Shown here: positions 8,030 to 17,061 of the stretch, piece after piece
How the letters are laid out: each line of letters begins with the position of its first letter
Numbering within the stretch: the stretch's first letter is position 1
Assembly: GCA_041486365.1 (NCBI GenBank)
Contig: JBGPLH010000010.1
Location: 1-20,905, forward strand
DNA from: JBGPLH01 sp041486365 [NCBI: Thermodesulfobacteriota bacterium]
Lineage (GTDB): Bacteria > JAUYMQ01
DNA: 20,905 nucleotides
Reading direction: 5' to 3'
Notes under the pieces: generated by a model
What the model was told of the DNA's origin: nothing
What the model saw: only the letters and a program-made list of their open reading frames with translations
The model's database searches: none
Position numbers and translations under genes: made by a program

Positions 8030-9139
8030 TCATGCGAACCGGATCACGCTCCGGATCGCCTCGCCAGCGTGCAGCAGATCGAAAGCGCGGTTCATGTCCT
8101 CCAGCGGCATGGTCGCCGTGATCATCTCGTCGATCTTGATCCGGCCGTCCATGTACCGATCCACGTAGCCCGGCAGCTCGGTGCGGCCCTTCACGCCGCC
8201 GAAGGCAGTTCCCCGCCAGACCCGGCCCGTGACTAGCAGGAAGGGGCGCGCGTGGATCTCCTCGCCCGCTCCCGCCACGCCGATGATGATCGACTGGCCC
8301 CAGCCCTTGTGGGCGCAGGCCAGGGCCTGGCCCATGATCTCGACGCTGCCGATGCACTCGAAGGAGTAGTCCACGCCGCCGTCGGTCATGTCGACGATCT
8401 TCTGAACGACGTCGCCGACGTCTTTCGGGTTCACCGTGTCCGTCGCGCCGAGCTGTCGCGCGAGATCGAACTTCCTCGGGTTCGTATCGATCGCGATGAT
8501 CCGGTCGGCGCCCGCCATCACGGCCCCCTGCACCACCGAGAGCCCGATCCCGCCCAGGCCGAAGACGGCCACGGTGGCGCCCGGCTCGACCTTTGCCGTG
8601 TTCAGCACCGCGCCGATGCCCGTCGTGATCCCGCAGCCGAGCAGGCACACCTTGTCGAGCGGCGCATCCTTGCGGATCTTCGCGAGCGAGATCTCCGGGA
8701 CGACCGTGCGCTCGGCGAAGGTCGAGGTGCCCATGTAGTGATGGATCGTCCGGCCCCGGTGAGAAAGACGGCTCGTGCCATCGGGCATGAGTCCCTTCCC
8801 CTGCGTCTCGCGGATCCTCTGGCACAGATTCGTCTTGCCCGAGAGGCAGAACTTGCACGTGCGGCATTCGGGCGTGTAAAGCGGGATCACGTGGTCGCCC
8901 ACTTCGAGCGATAGGACGCCCGGCCCCACTTCCTCGACGACGCCCGCCCCCTCGTGGCCCAGCACCACGGGGAAGAGCCCCTCCGGGTCCTTGCCGCTCA
9001 TTGTATAGGCGTCCGTGTGGCAAACCCCGGTGGCCGAGAGGCGCACGAGGCACTCGCCCGCCTTCGGCCCGTCGAGATCGATCTCCGTCACCTCGAGGGG
9101 CTTCCTCGGCTCCCAGCAGACGGCAGCGCGGATCTTCAT
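8030..9139 (-). CDS. frmA: Class III alcohol dehydrogenase / S-(hydroxymethyl)glutathione dehydrogenase-type
   Basis: Zinc- and NAD-dependent medium-chain dehydrogenase; class III members oxidise the formaldehyde-thiol adduct and also reduce S-nitrosoglutathione. The 369-residue length is exactly typical. Catalytic zinc ligands are Cys40 (GVCHTD), His62 (GHEGAG) and Cys169 (LLGCGITTG); structural zinc ligands are Cys92, 95, 98 and 106. The nucleotide site is GLGGIG at 194-199 with Asp218 in IAIDTN, favouring NAD over NADP. The segment [16 protein letters not shown] followed by HYMGTSTF is characteristic of class III. Start ATG 9139 has GGAGA upstream; the longer open frame to 9352 crosses a terminator and is not family-like. 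No S-formylglutathione hydrolase gene is adjacent, so the thiol used (glutathione or another) is unknown. Confidence 0.92.
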   Translation of the reverse strand: MKIRAAVCWEPRKPLEVTEIDLDGPKAGECLVRLSATGVCHTDAYTMSGKDPEGLFPVVLGHEGAGVVEEVGPGVLSLEVGDHVIPLYTPECRTCKFCLSGKTNLCQRIRETQGKGLMPDGTSRLSHRGRTIHHYMGTSTFAERTVVPEISLAKIRKDAPLDKVCLLGCGITTGIGAVLNTAKVEPGATVAVFGLGGIGLSVVQGAVMAGADRIIAIDTNPRKFDLARQLGATDTVNPKDVGDVVQKIVDMTDGGVDYSFECIGSVEIMGQALACAHKGWGQSIIIGVAGAGEEIHARPFLLVTGRVWRGTAFGGVKGRTELPGYVDRYMDGRIKIDEMITATMPLEDMNRAFDLLHAGEAIRSVIRFA

Positions 9140-9167
9140 CTGTCGTTCTCCGAGTCGATCATCAGTG

Positions 9168-9201
9168 CCCCTCGCGGCTCGGCGGGAGCCTCGCCCTCCC
9201 G
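9168..9201. repeat. Candidate short dispersed repeat of the [16 protein letters not shown] type
   Basis: The stretch contains GGCTCGGCGGGAGCC (5-bp stem 9176-9180 with 9186-9190) within GC-rich flanks. Conceptual translations read GSAGASPS on the plus strand and EGEAPAEP on the minus strand, strings I recall as hallmarks of a short interspersed repeat common in Planctomycetes and some other large GC-rich genomes. It lies in the leader of the alcohol dehydrogenase gene, outside any supported coding frame. Confidence 0.5.
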
Positions 9202-9246
9202 CACGGAGCCGATCTTCCCTGACTCGGGCACTGGGCGCAAGAAGAA

Positions 9247-9274
9247 CGGGGAGGCCGCCGGGCCTCCCCGTTTT
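9247..9274. terminator. Terminator after the deoxyhypusine-synthase homologue
   Basis: A perfect 10-bp stem CGGGGAGGCC/GGCCTCCCCG (9247-9256 with 9261-9270) around GCCG. The plus strand continues with TTTT, the minus strand with TTCTTC, so it can act in both directions. It starts 26 bases beyond the dhs-like stop and separates that gene from adh. Confidence 0.75.
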
Positions 9275-9296
9275 CGCTGCATCGCTCCGCCCGGGA

Positions 9297-10322
9297 TCAC
9301 CCGTTGTCGAGGGTCCGGGCCAGCCGCTTCTCCGTCCGCTCCTTCCACGCACCCGAATGGTACGCGTAGCCCACGAGCAGCGGCATGTTGATCGTGGCCT
9401 CGCCGAAGACCATCTGCTCGCTGGCCAGATCGACCTTGCCCCAGGAGCGGGCCTCCTTGAGCGTCGAGCCCGAGAGCCCGCCGTCGCGCTCGTCGGCCAC
9501 GGTGAGCTGAATAGCGTACTTGTGCATCGGGCTGTCGTAGCCCAGGAAGTTCGCCGCGACCACCGTGTCCTGCACGAAGTTCTTGGGAACCCCGCCCGAG
9601 ATCATCAGGATCCCGGTCTCCTTCGCGTCGATCTTCAGCTTCGTCAGCTCGCGGAAGTCCTTCACCGAGTCGATGGAGAGCATCGGGCCCTTCGCCTTCC
9701 ACTGGTGGTACACGAGCCCGAATCCCGCCGAGCAGTCGCTGAAGGCCGGCACGAAGATCGGCACGTCGCGCTCGTAGCAGGCCTGCACGACCGACTCGGG
9801 GTTCTTCCCGTGCTTCACGAGGTACTCTCCCATCGCGCGGATGAACTCGCGGGAGGAGTAGGGGCGCGGCGGAAGGGCGTTGGCGATCTTCTCGGTCGTG
9901 TGGTCCACCTCGTCGAGATGGTCCTCGTCCATGTAGTGGTCGTAGATCCGGTCGATGTTCAGATCGCGGAGCTCGGTGTCGTCCACGTGGGGGGTCCCCT
10001 GGTAATGGCGGAACCCGAGCCCCTCGTAGAAATCCTGATCCACCATGAGCGCGCCGGTGGACACGATCGCGTCCACCATGTTGCACGTCACCATGTCGTA
10101 GACCACCTTCCGGAGCCCCGCACCGAAGAGCGAGCCGGCGAGCGTGAGAATCACGGTGCACTCGCGGTCCCGGAGCATCCGCTCGTAGATCTGCGCCGCC
10201 CGCGCCAGGTTGCGCGCCTGGAACGCCGCACGCCCCATGGAATCGATCAAGGGGCGCACGTCCACCGTCTTGATGTCGATCTGCTCGACCGGCACCTTCA
10301 GGTAATCCGCCTTGGTCGCCAT
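9297..10322 (-). CDS. Deoxyhypusine synthase family protein
   Basis: A 341-residue member of the DHS fold. In eukaryotes and archaea this NAD-dependent enzyme moves the aminobutyl group of spermidine onto a lysine of eIF5A/aIF5A; bacteria lack that target, and bacterial homologues are thought to act on small amines to make polyamines such as homospermidine. Visible signatures are [19 protein letters not shown] (60-78), [23 protein letters not shown] (87-109), [18 protein letters not shown] (241-258) and SWGK with Lys296, which aligns with the catalytic lysine of human DHS. ATG 10322 is the start because GGAGG lies 9 bases upstream and the family begins here; the longer open frame to 10403 runs through the leader hairpin. 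It has its own promoter and a terminator, so is monocistronic. Confidence 0.9.
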   Translation of the reverse strand: MATKADYLKVPVEQIDIKTVDVRPLIDSMGRAAFQARNLARAAQIYERMLRDRECTVILTLAGSLFGAGLRKVVYDMVTCNMVDAIVSTGALMVDQDFYEGLGFRHYQGTPHVDDTELRDLNIDRIYDHYMDEDHLDEVDHTTEKIANALPPRPYSSREFIRAMGEYLVKHGKNPESVVQACYERDVPIFVPAFSDCSAGFGLVYHQWKAKGPMLSIDSVKDFRELTKLKIDAKETGILMISGGVPKNFVQDTVVAANFLGYDSPMHKYAIQLTVADERDGGLSGSTLKEARSWGKVDLASEQMVFGEATINMPLLVGYAYHSGAWKERTEKRLARTLDNG

Positions 10323-10363
10323 CGCCTGTCCTCCTCGCCGCTTGAGGAATGCCTGGAAAACCC

Positions 10364-10422
10364 AAAGCCACCCGTCGGGCCTACGGCGCTGTCGCGCCGC
10401 CATCGGGACCCGGGGTGGCTTT
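10364..10422 (-). promoter_or_regulatory. Structured 5' leader (hairpin plus T-tract) of the dhs-like gene
   Basis: On the minus strand AAAGCCACCC (10422-10413) pairs perfectly with GGGTGGCTTT (10373-10364), enclosing a nested CGGCGC/GCGCCG hairpin with a 4-base loop and a possible CGGG/CCCG helix between them. The closing helix is followed by GGGTTTT. The predicted transcription start of the promoter at 10430-10458 falls almost exactly at its first base, so it would be the 5' end of the dhs-like mRNA. It could alternatively terminate the upstream secreted-protein gene. It fits no riboswitch class I could recognise. Confidence 0.6.
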
Positions 10423-10429
10423 CGAGGGC

Positions 10430-10458
10430 ATTAAATCAGATGCAGCCGGGAATGACAA
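10430..10458 (-). promoter_or_regulatory. Sigma-70-type promoter for the dhs-like gene
   Basis: TTGTCA (10458-10453) and TTTAAT (10435-10430) on the minus strand are spaced by exactly 17 bases; each hexamer matches consensus at 5 of 6 positions. The predicted start is near 10423, about 100 bases before the ATG. Confidence 0.68.
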
Positions 10459-10528
10459 GCCCCGATATCCCTCGGCGGTTCCGGACCGGAGCGCGCCGGG
10501 AACCCGATCGCCGCAGGAGCGGACCGGT

Positions 10529-11986
10529 TCAGCGGGCGTCGGCGGGACTTCGCGGCGGCGCGTGCGCCTCCGGCGCGGCCCCAGAGGTCCGGGCCACGGA
10601 GAAGGCCTGGGCCTTGACCGTGAGCGGACGATCCAGGATGTCGGTGAACTTCTTCTCGTCCCCGATGCGCCAGGGCGCCGCGAAGTACTGATAGAACCAC
10701 ATGCGGTGGGTCCCGCGGGGGATCTGCAGCACGTCCGTGCTGAACCCGAGGAGCGTCTCGCCCTTCTCCCGCTCGGGTTTGTCCTCGCGATTGCGGTCGT
10801 CGAGGTAGTACAGGGCGTAGTCGACCTTCGCCTTCAGGAGCGACTCGCCGTACACGATCCGCATCATCGTGCCCCCATTGGGGCCGTAGAGCCCGAACCA
10901 GCTCACGTTCATCTTCTCCAGACCCGATCCCTCCCCCGTCTCGCCGGTCACGGTGACCGGGGCCGGATTCCGCTCGCTGTAGAACTTCCATCCCCGGACG
11001 TTGGAGTCGAAGTCCAGGCCCCCCACGCTCGTGCTCCCTCCCCGCAGGACGAGCTTCGGGCTGAAGGGCACTTTCACCTCGCTCGGTCCGACCACCGCGT
11101 TGCGATAGAAGAGGTAGTCCACATAGCCGGAGGGCGTGACCTTGAGAAACCACAGCTTGATGTAGAACTCGCCCACCCGCACCGCACGGATCGGTCCGTT
11201 CTTGTAGGCGGGGATCCGGCTCGTGACACCGTCCTCGGTCAGATGCACGGTGAAATAGAGCCTCGTCTTCAGGACGGCCCGCATCTTGATTCGATCGAGG
11301 AGATTGGGGCCCGGGTTACCCGCCTGATCCTTGATGCGCAGATCGTCCAGCAGGATGGGGTTCTGTGCGTTGAAATCCACGAGGTACCGGGACGTTTCGA
11401 CGGCGTCCTTCGCGGGATCGTAGTGCACGTAGGAGATCGGGGAGAGCGGCGGCGGCGCGTCGAAATCGAAGACGGTGAACCAGCCCCGCCCGCCCGTCGT
11501 GGGATCCCGCACCTCCACGGCCGCGGCGGCGCGCGCGCCGCCCGGAGCGCGATCCGGCGGAGCCTGATCGCCTAAGTCCGAGGCCATGACCACCAACTCG
11601 TCGTTGTCGTCGAGCTCCCCCCCGTCCCCGTCCTCGTCCTCGCCGGGATGCTCCCCTTCGGTGGAGACGATGCGCCCCTTCTTGTCGAACTCGTCCACCT
11701 GGAAGGGGATGGGCGCCAGCGCTCCCTCCCGGAAAGCGAAGGCGCGCAGTCCGGCGATGGGCCGGCCGAGCATGCCGGGAAGGTCTTTGCCCTGGAGGAT
11801 CACGGGATCCTCCACGCGGGTGAGGGTTCTCGCGCTTTCGACCGGAGGCGAGGAAGGAGCGGGCGAGATCGCCGGAAGCCGCTCTGCCGGCGCGGAGGAG
11901 GAAACGGATGGCGCGACGAGGAGAAGGGCGGCGATAAGCGAGGCGACCGGGAAGACGCGGAGGGGAGCGCGGGCGCGTGCGTTCAA
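10529..11986 (-). CDS. Exported protein with acidic Asp/Glu/Gly-rich segment, function unknown
   Basis: A 485-residue protein I cannot assign to a named family with confidence. A basic N-terminus (NARARAPLR) leads into a hydrophobic stretch and SVSSSAPA, a Sec signal peptide of about 30 residues, then a Pro/Ser-rich linker. Residues 112-140 are strongly acidic (EDEDGDGGELDDNDELVV), resembling calcium-binding loops of EF-hand or thrombospondin type. The rest is rich in beta-strand-like segments (GWFTVFDF, YVDYLFYRN, VSWFGLYGPNGGTM, HRMWFYQYFAAPWRIGDE). TTG at 11986 is proposed as the start because AGGAG lies 6 bases upstream and the signal peptide begins immediately; the frame upstream of it overlaps the fumarase gene and is not protein-like. 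A periplasmic or surface location is inferred. Confidence 0.75.
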   Translation of the reverse strand: MNARARAPLRVFPVASLIAALLLVAPSVSSSAPAERLPAISPAPSSPPVESARTLTRVEDPVILQGKDLPGMLGRPIAGLRAFAFREGALAPIPFQVDEFDKKGRIVSTEGEHPGEDEDGDGGELDDNDELVVMASDLGDQAPPDRAPGGARAAAAVEVRDPTTGGRGWFTVFDFDAPPPLSPISYVHYDPAKDAVETSRYLVDFNAQNPILLDDLRIKDQAGNPGPNLLDRIKMRAVLKTRLYFTVHLTEDGVTSRIPAYKNGPIRAVRVGEFYIKLWFLKVTPSGYVDYLFYRNAVVGPSEVKVPFSPKLVLRGGSTSVGGLDFDSNVRGWKFYSERNPAPVTVTGETGEGSGLEKMNVSWFGLYGPNGGTMMRIVYGESLLKAKVDYALYYLDDRNREDKPEREKGETLLGFSTDVLQIPRGTHRMWFYQYFAAPWRIGDEKKFTDILDRPLTVKAQAFSVARTSGAAPEAHAPPRSPADAR

Positions 11987-12044
11987 TCGAGTCTCCTGCC
12001 GGCGGGTGGGGGACGGGCGAGTGCCCGGCTCCGAGACTCGAACC

Positions 12045-12067
12045 GGGGCGGGGCATTCGCCCCGCCC
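12045..12067 (-). terminator. Hairpin after the fumarase genes (possible terminator)
   Basis: GGGCGGGGC (12046-12054) and GCCCCGCCC (12059-12067) form a 9-bp GC stem with loop ATTC, 35 bases past the fumarase beta stop. There is no T-tract, so intrinsic termination is uncertain. A second, smaller GGGCGC/GCGCCC stem followed by ATTTT lies between it and the stop. Confidence 0.45.
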
Positions 12068-12102
12068 GCGCGAAAATCCCGCGGGGCGCCCGGCGCCCTG
12101 GC

Positions 12103-12666
12103 TCACGCCGTGCGCTTGTACTTCTCCCGCCCGATCTTGTAGAGGTCGTTCCCGTCGGCGTCGATGATCACGATCGCGGGGAAGTCCTCGACCTCCATGC
12201 GGCGGATCGCCTCCGTGCCGAGGTCTTCCCATGCGAGCACCTCGGACTTCTTGATGCTCTTCGCGATGAGCGCCGCGGCGCCGCCCACGGCGCCCATGTA
12301 GACGCAGCGGTGCTTCTTCATGGCCTGCACCACGGCGTCGCTCCGGTATCCCTTGCCGATCATCCCCGTGAGCCCCTCGGCGATGAGCCGCGGCGAGTAC
12401 TTGTCCATCCGCGACGACGTCGTGGGGCCCGCCGAGCCGATCACCTCGCCGGGCTTCGCGGGGCTCGGGCCGACGTAGTAGATCACCTGCCCTTTGAGAT
12501 CGACCGGAAGCTTCTCGCCCCTCTCCAGCAGCTCGACCATGCGCTTGTGGGCCGCGTCGCGGCCGGTGATCAGCGTGCCAGTAAGGTGCACGACGTCTCC
12601 GGCCTTCAGGCGCTCGACGTCCTCCCGCGAGAGCGGGACCCTGATCTTCAGCGGCGGGGCGGTCAA
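12103..12666 (-). CDS. Class I fumarate hydratase-type hydro-lyase, beta subunit (C-terminal domain)
   Basis: Second subunit of the two-gene iron-sulfur fumarase (FumA C-terminal / TtdB family), 187 residues, normal for the family. It has IRVPLSREDVERLKAGDVVHLTGTLITGRDAAHKRM at the start, the GPSPAKPGEVIGSAGPTTSSRMD substrate-site region and the Gly/Ala-rich MGAVGGAAALIA segment. TTG at 12666 is taken as the start: it overlaps the TGA of the alpha gene in TTGA, and the very strong ribosome site GGGAGGTGA precedes it by about 5 bases inside the alpha gene. The 279-residue open frame to 12942 is an extension into alpha. It could be an L-tartrate dehydratase subunit, but the mdh-icd context favours fumarase. 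Confidence 0.9.
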   Translation of the reverse strand: MTAPPLKIRVPLSREDVERLKAGDVVHLTGTLITGRDAAHKRMVELLERGEKLPVDLKGQVIYYVGPSPAKPGEVIGSAGPTTSSRMDKYSPRLIAEGLTGMIGKGYRSDAVVQAMKKHRCVYMGAVGGAAALIAKSIKKSEVLAWEDLGTEAIRRMEVEDFPAIVIIDADGNDLYKIGREKYKRTA

Positions 12667-13511
12667 AGCGTCACCTCCCGGTGCCGATGCGCGTGGCACT
12701 GGATGTTCACCGCGACGGGCAGCGACGCGATGTGGCAGGGGAACACCTCGACGTGCACGGCGAGCGCCGTCGTCCGCCCGCCCAGCCCCTGGGGGCCGAT
12801 CCCGAGGTCGTTGATCTTCCGGAGCAGCTCCTGCTCCAGGTCCGCGTAGAAGGGGTTCGGGTTGGGTTTGCCGGCCTCGCGGAAGATCCCCTTCTTGGCC
12901 AGGAACGCCGAGCGGTCGAAGGTGCCGCCGATCCCGACGCACACGATGAGGGGCGGGCAGGCGTTCGGGCCCGCTTCGCTGGCCACCTTGACCACGAACT
13001 CTTTCACGCCCTCCAGCCCGTCGGAGGGCTTCAGCATCTTCAACTGGCTCATGTTCTCAGAGCCGCCCCCCTTCGCGCTGAACTTTATGTGGATCCGGTC
13101 GCCCGGGACCATCTCCATGTGGATGTGGGCCGGCGTGTTGTCCTTCGTGTTCTTCCGCTCGATCGGATCGTTCAGGATCGAGGCGCGAAGATAACCTTCC
13201 TTGTAGCCGCGCCGGACGCCCTCGTTGATCGCGTCCTCGAGCCCGGCGCCCGTGATGTGCGCCTCCTGCCCGACCTCGACGAGGAAGCAGGCGAAGCCCG
13301 TGTCCTGGCAGTAGGGCATCTTCTCGCGCGCCGCGATGCCGGCGTTCTCTTCGATCTGATCGATGATCGAGAGGGCGAGGGGGGACTCCTCCGTCTGCTT
13401 CGCCTTCTCGAAGGCCCCGAGGATGTCCTCGCCGATGTCGGTGTTGGCCTCGATCACCATCTTCCGGACGGCTTCGGTGATCTTCCCGGCCTCGATCTCA
13501 CGAATGGCCAT
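12663..13511 (-). CDS. Class I fumarate hydratase-type hydro-lyase, alpha subunit (N-terminal domain)
   Basis: Catalytic [4Fe-4S] subunit that hydrates fumarate to malate; oxygen-sensitive class. The 282 residues are the full length of the FumA N-terminal/TtdA family. The three cluster cysteines are visible in PYCQDTG (68), GPNACPP (185) and IQCHAHRH (272). Other landmarks are NTKDNTPAHIHMEMVPGD (121-138) and KGGGSENMSQLKML (148-161). Start ATG 13511 follows a purine-rich AAGGAAAGGGA. It follows mdh after a 245-base gap that contains hairpins but no promoter I could recognise, and it is translationally coupled to the beta gene. Confidence 0.94.
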   Translation of the reverse strand: MAIREIEAGKITEAVRKMVIEANTDIGEDILGAFEKAKQTEESPLALSIIDQIEENAGIAAREKMPYCQDTGFACFLVEVGQEAHITGAGLEDAINEGVRRGYKEGYLRASILNDPIERKNTKDNTPAHIHMEMVPGDRIHIKFSAKGGGSENMSQLKMLKPSDGLEGVKEFVVKVASEAGPNACPPLIVCVGIGGTFDRSAFLAKKGIFREAGKPNPNPFYADLEQELLRKINDLGIGPQGLGGRTTALAVHVEVFPCHIASLPVAVNIQCHAHRHREVTL

Positions 13512-13648
13512 GTTCGATCCCTTTCCTTCGGATCAAGCTCGACCCTGATCCCCTTGCAGCGGTTCGCGACTTCCGGGCCGTCGAACCCGCGCGCGCAGGC
13601 GGGCGACTCCCGCGCGCCATGTGGCCCCGGCAACCGCCGCGAAACGCT

Positions 13649-13683
13649 GTGCGGGGGCGCGGGCGATAGCCCGCGTCCCGCAC
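13649..13683. repeat. Strong GC hairpin in the mdh-fumarase gap
   Basis: GTGCGGG (13649-13655) pairs with CCCGCAC (13677-13683), and inside it CGCGGGC pairs with GCCCGCG around GATA, leaving a small internal loop. The whole 245-base gap (13512-13756) otherwise holds GC-rich, partly repetitive sequence with a further imperfect copy of the GCGGGCGA/CCCGCG motif near 13601-13616, and a 6-bp GGATCA/TGATCC stem at 13530-13551 just upstream of the fumarase ribosome site. Confidence 0.5.
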
Positions 13684-13724
13684 GCGCGGGAGCGGGCCCC
13701 GCCGAGCACGCGGGACGACGGCCC

Positions 13725-13748
13725 AACTAAAGAAGCGGCAATCCGCTC
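13725..13748 (-). terminator. Possible weak terminator after mdh
   Basis: On the minus strand AGCGG-ATTG-CCGCT is followed by TCTTTAGTT, beginning 9 bases past the mdh stop. The stem is only 5-6 bp, so partial read-through into the fumarase genes is plausible. Confidence 0.45.
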
Positions 13749-13756
13749 GTGTCCGG

Positions 13757-16012
<2,256 letters not shown>

Positions 16013-16047
16013 TCAGGTCGAGCGATCGGGATCGGCAAAGAGAACCG

Positions 16048-16075
16048 AATATACGAAGCCTGCGCGAACTGTCAA
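16048..16075 (-). promoter_or_regulatory. Strong sigma-70-type promoter for icd-mdh
   Basis: A perfect TTGACA (16075-16070) and TATATT (16053-16048, 5 of 6) on the minus strand with a 16-base spacer, in the 103-base gap between the lipid-kinase stop and icd. The predicted start is near 16041, giving a leader of about 36 bases. Confidence 0.75.
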
Positions 16076-16108
16076 CGCGCGGCGCCGTATCCGGCAAGCC
16101 CGGTGAAT

Positions 16109-17032
16109 TCACGCCCCCAGGAAAGGCAGCACCCGGGGGATCAGCTCGATCGTGACCGGCAGGCGCCCGGGCTGCTCGCCGTCCATGTCGATCAGCGTGA
16201 CCTCCCTGGAAGAGGCCGTGACGCGACGGCCGCGGAGGACCTGGGTATTGGCGTGCTGGACGTGCGTTCCTTTATAGATGTCGCCGGCCCGGAGCAGGGT
16301 CTGCGTTCTCGAGGCGTCTCCCTGGATCACGACGTCGAAGAGGCCGTCGTCCAGGCTCGCATGCGGCGCGATCCACATGCCCGCCCCGAAGTACTGGCCG
16401 TTCGCCACGCTCACCTGCTGGATCACCCGCTCCTCGTCGAGCACGTCGTCGATCTTCAGGTGGACGGGACGGTTGCGGAAATTCAGCACGGCCATGAGGC
16501 TCGCCCACATGAAGGAGACCCGCCCGCCCAGCGCCTTGGAGGATCGGTTCACCCGGTCGTCCACGTCGCCCCCGAGACCGAAACTCGCGATGTTGAGGAA
16601 CATGTGCGAGGCCGTCGAACCGGAACGATCCACGCAGGTGAGGCGACCGACGTCGATGGGGACCGGCTTGGACTGTGCGAGCCGCGCAACCACGGCGTCC
16701 TCGTCCTTCGGGAACCCGAGGAGGCGCGCGAAATCGCCGCCCGTGCCGCCGGGGATGAGGCTCATCGCCGTCTCCGGCCTCACGGGCCGTCCGTCCTTGA
16801 AAAGGCCGTTCAGCACCTCGTTATTGGTGCCGTCACCGCCCACGGAGATCACCAGCTCCGCGCCGTCCGTGAGCGCCCTCCGGGCCAGCTCAGTCGCGTG
16901 CCGCGGCCGGGTGGTCATGTACACGCGCGCCTCGCCGAGGTGCTTCCTCACCGCGGCCTCGATCCCGGGCCACCGCTTCCCGGTCTTCCCATTGGCCGAG
17001 CGCGGATTCACGATGCAGGCGATCCGGGCCAT
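16109..17032 (-). CDS. Diacylglycerol/sphingosine-kinase-type lipid kinase (YegS family)
   Basis: ATP-dependent kinase of the DAGK catalytic family, phosphorylating a lipid hydroxyl. The 307-residue protein begins ACIVNPRSANGKTGKRWP, and has the nucleotide motif VGGDGTNNEVLNGL (GGDGT at 65-69) and LIPGGTGGDFARLLG, where the more usual Asn of GTGNDFAR is Gly, a variant also found in the family. The C-terminal half (NGQYFGAGMWIAPHASLDDGLFDVV) matches the conserved acceptor/metal region. ATG 17032 has GGGAGG close upstream. It follows the CCG-domain gene by only 29 bases, so it is the last gene of the redox operon, which hints at a glycerolipid link. The exact lipid substrate cannot be read from the sequence. 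Confidence 0.9.
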   Translation of the reverse strand: MARIACIVNPRSANGKTGKRWPGIEAAVRKHLGEARVYMTTRPRHATELARRALTDGAELVISVGGDGTNNEVLNGLFKDGRPVRPETAMSLIPGGTGGDFARLLGFPKDEDAVVARLAQSKPVPIDVGRLTCVDRSGSTASHMFLNIASFGLGGDVDDRVNRSSKALGGRVSFMWASLMAVLNFRNRPVHLKIDDVLDEERVIQQVSVANGQYFGAGMWIAPHASLDDGLFDVVIQGDASRTQTLLRAGDIYKGTHVQHANTQVLRGRRVTASSREVTLIDMDGEQPGRLPVTIELIPRVLPFLGA

Positions 17033-17061
17033 CTCCCCTCCCCGCGCGAATTTCGTGCTTC

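Noticed and set aside
9140-9352. N-terminal extension of the alcohol dehydrogenase
   Set aside because: The extension crosses a terminator and a repeat-like element and is not seen in the 369-residue class III family.
12017-12060. A tRNA T-arm-like string (GGTTCGAGTC on the minus strand) next to a GC hairpin
   Set aside because: The arm has a mismatch and no matching acceptor, anticodon or D arm can be folded in the surrounding 100 bases.
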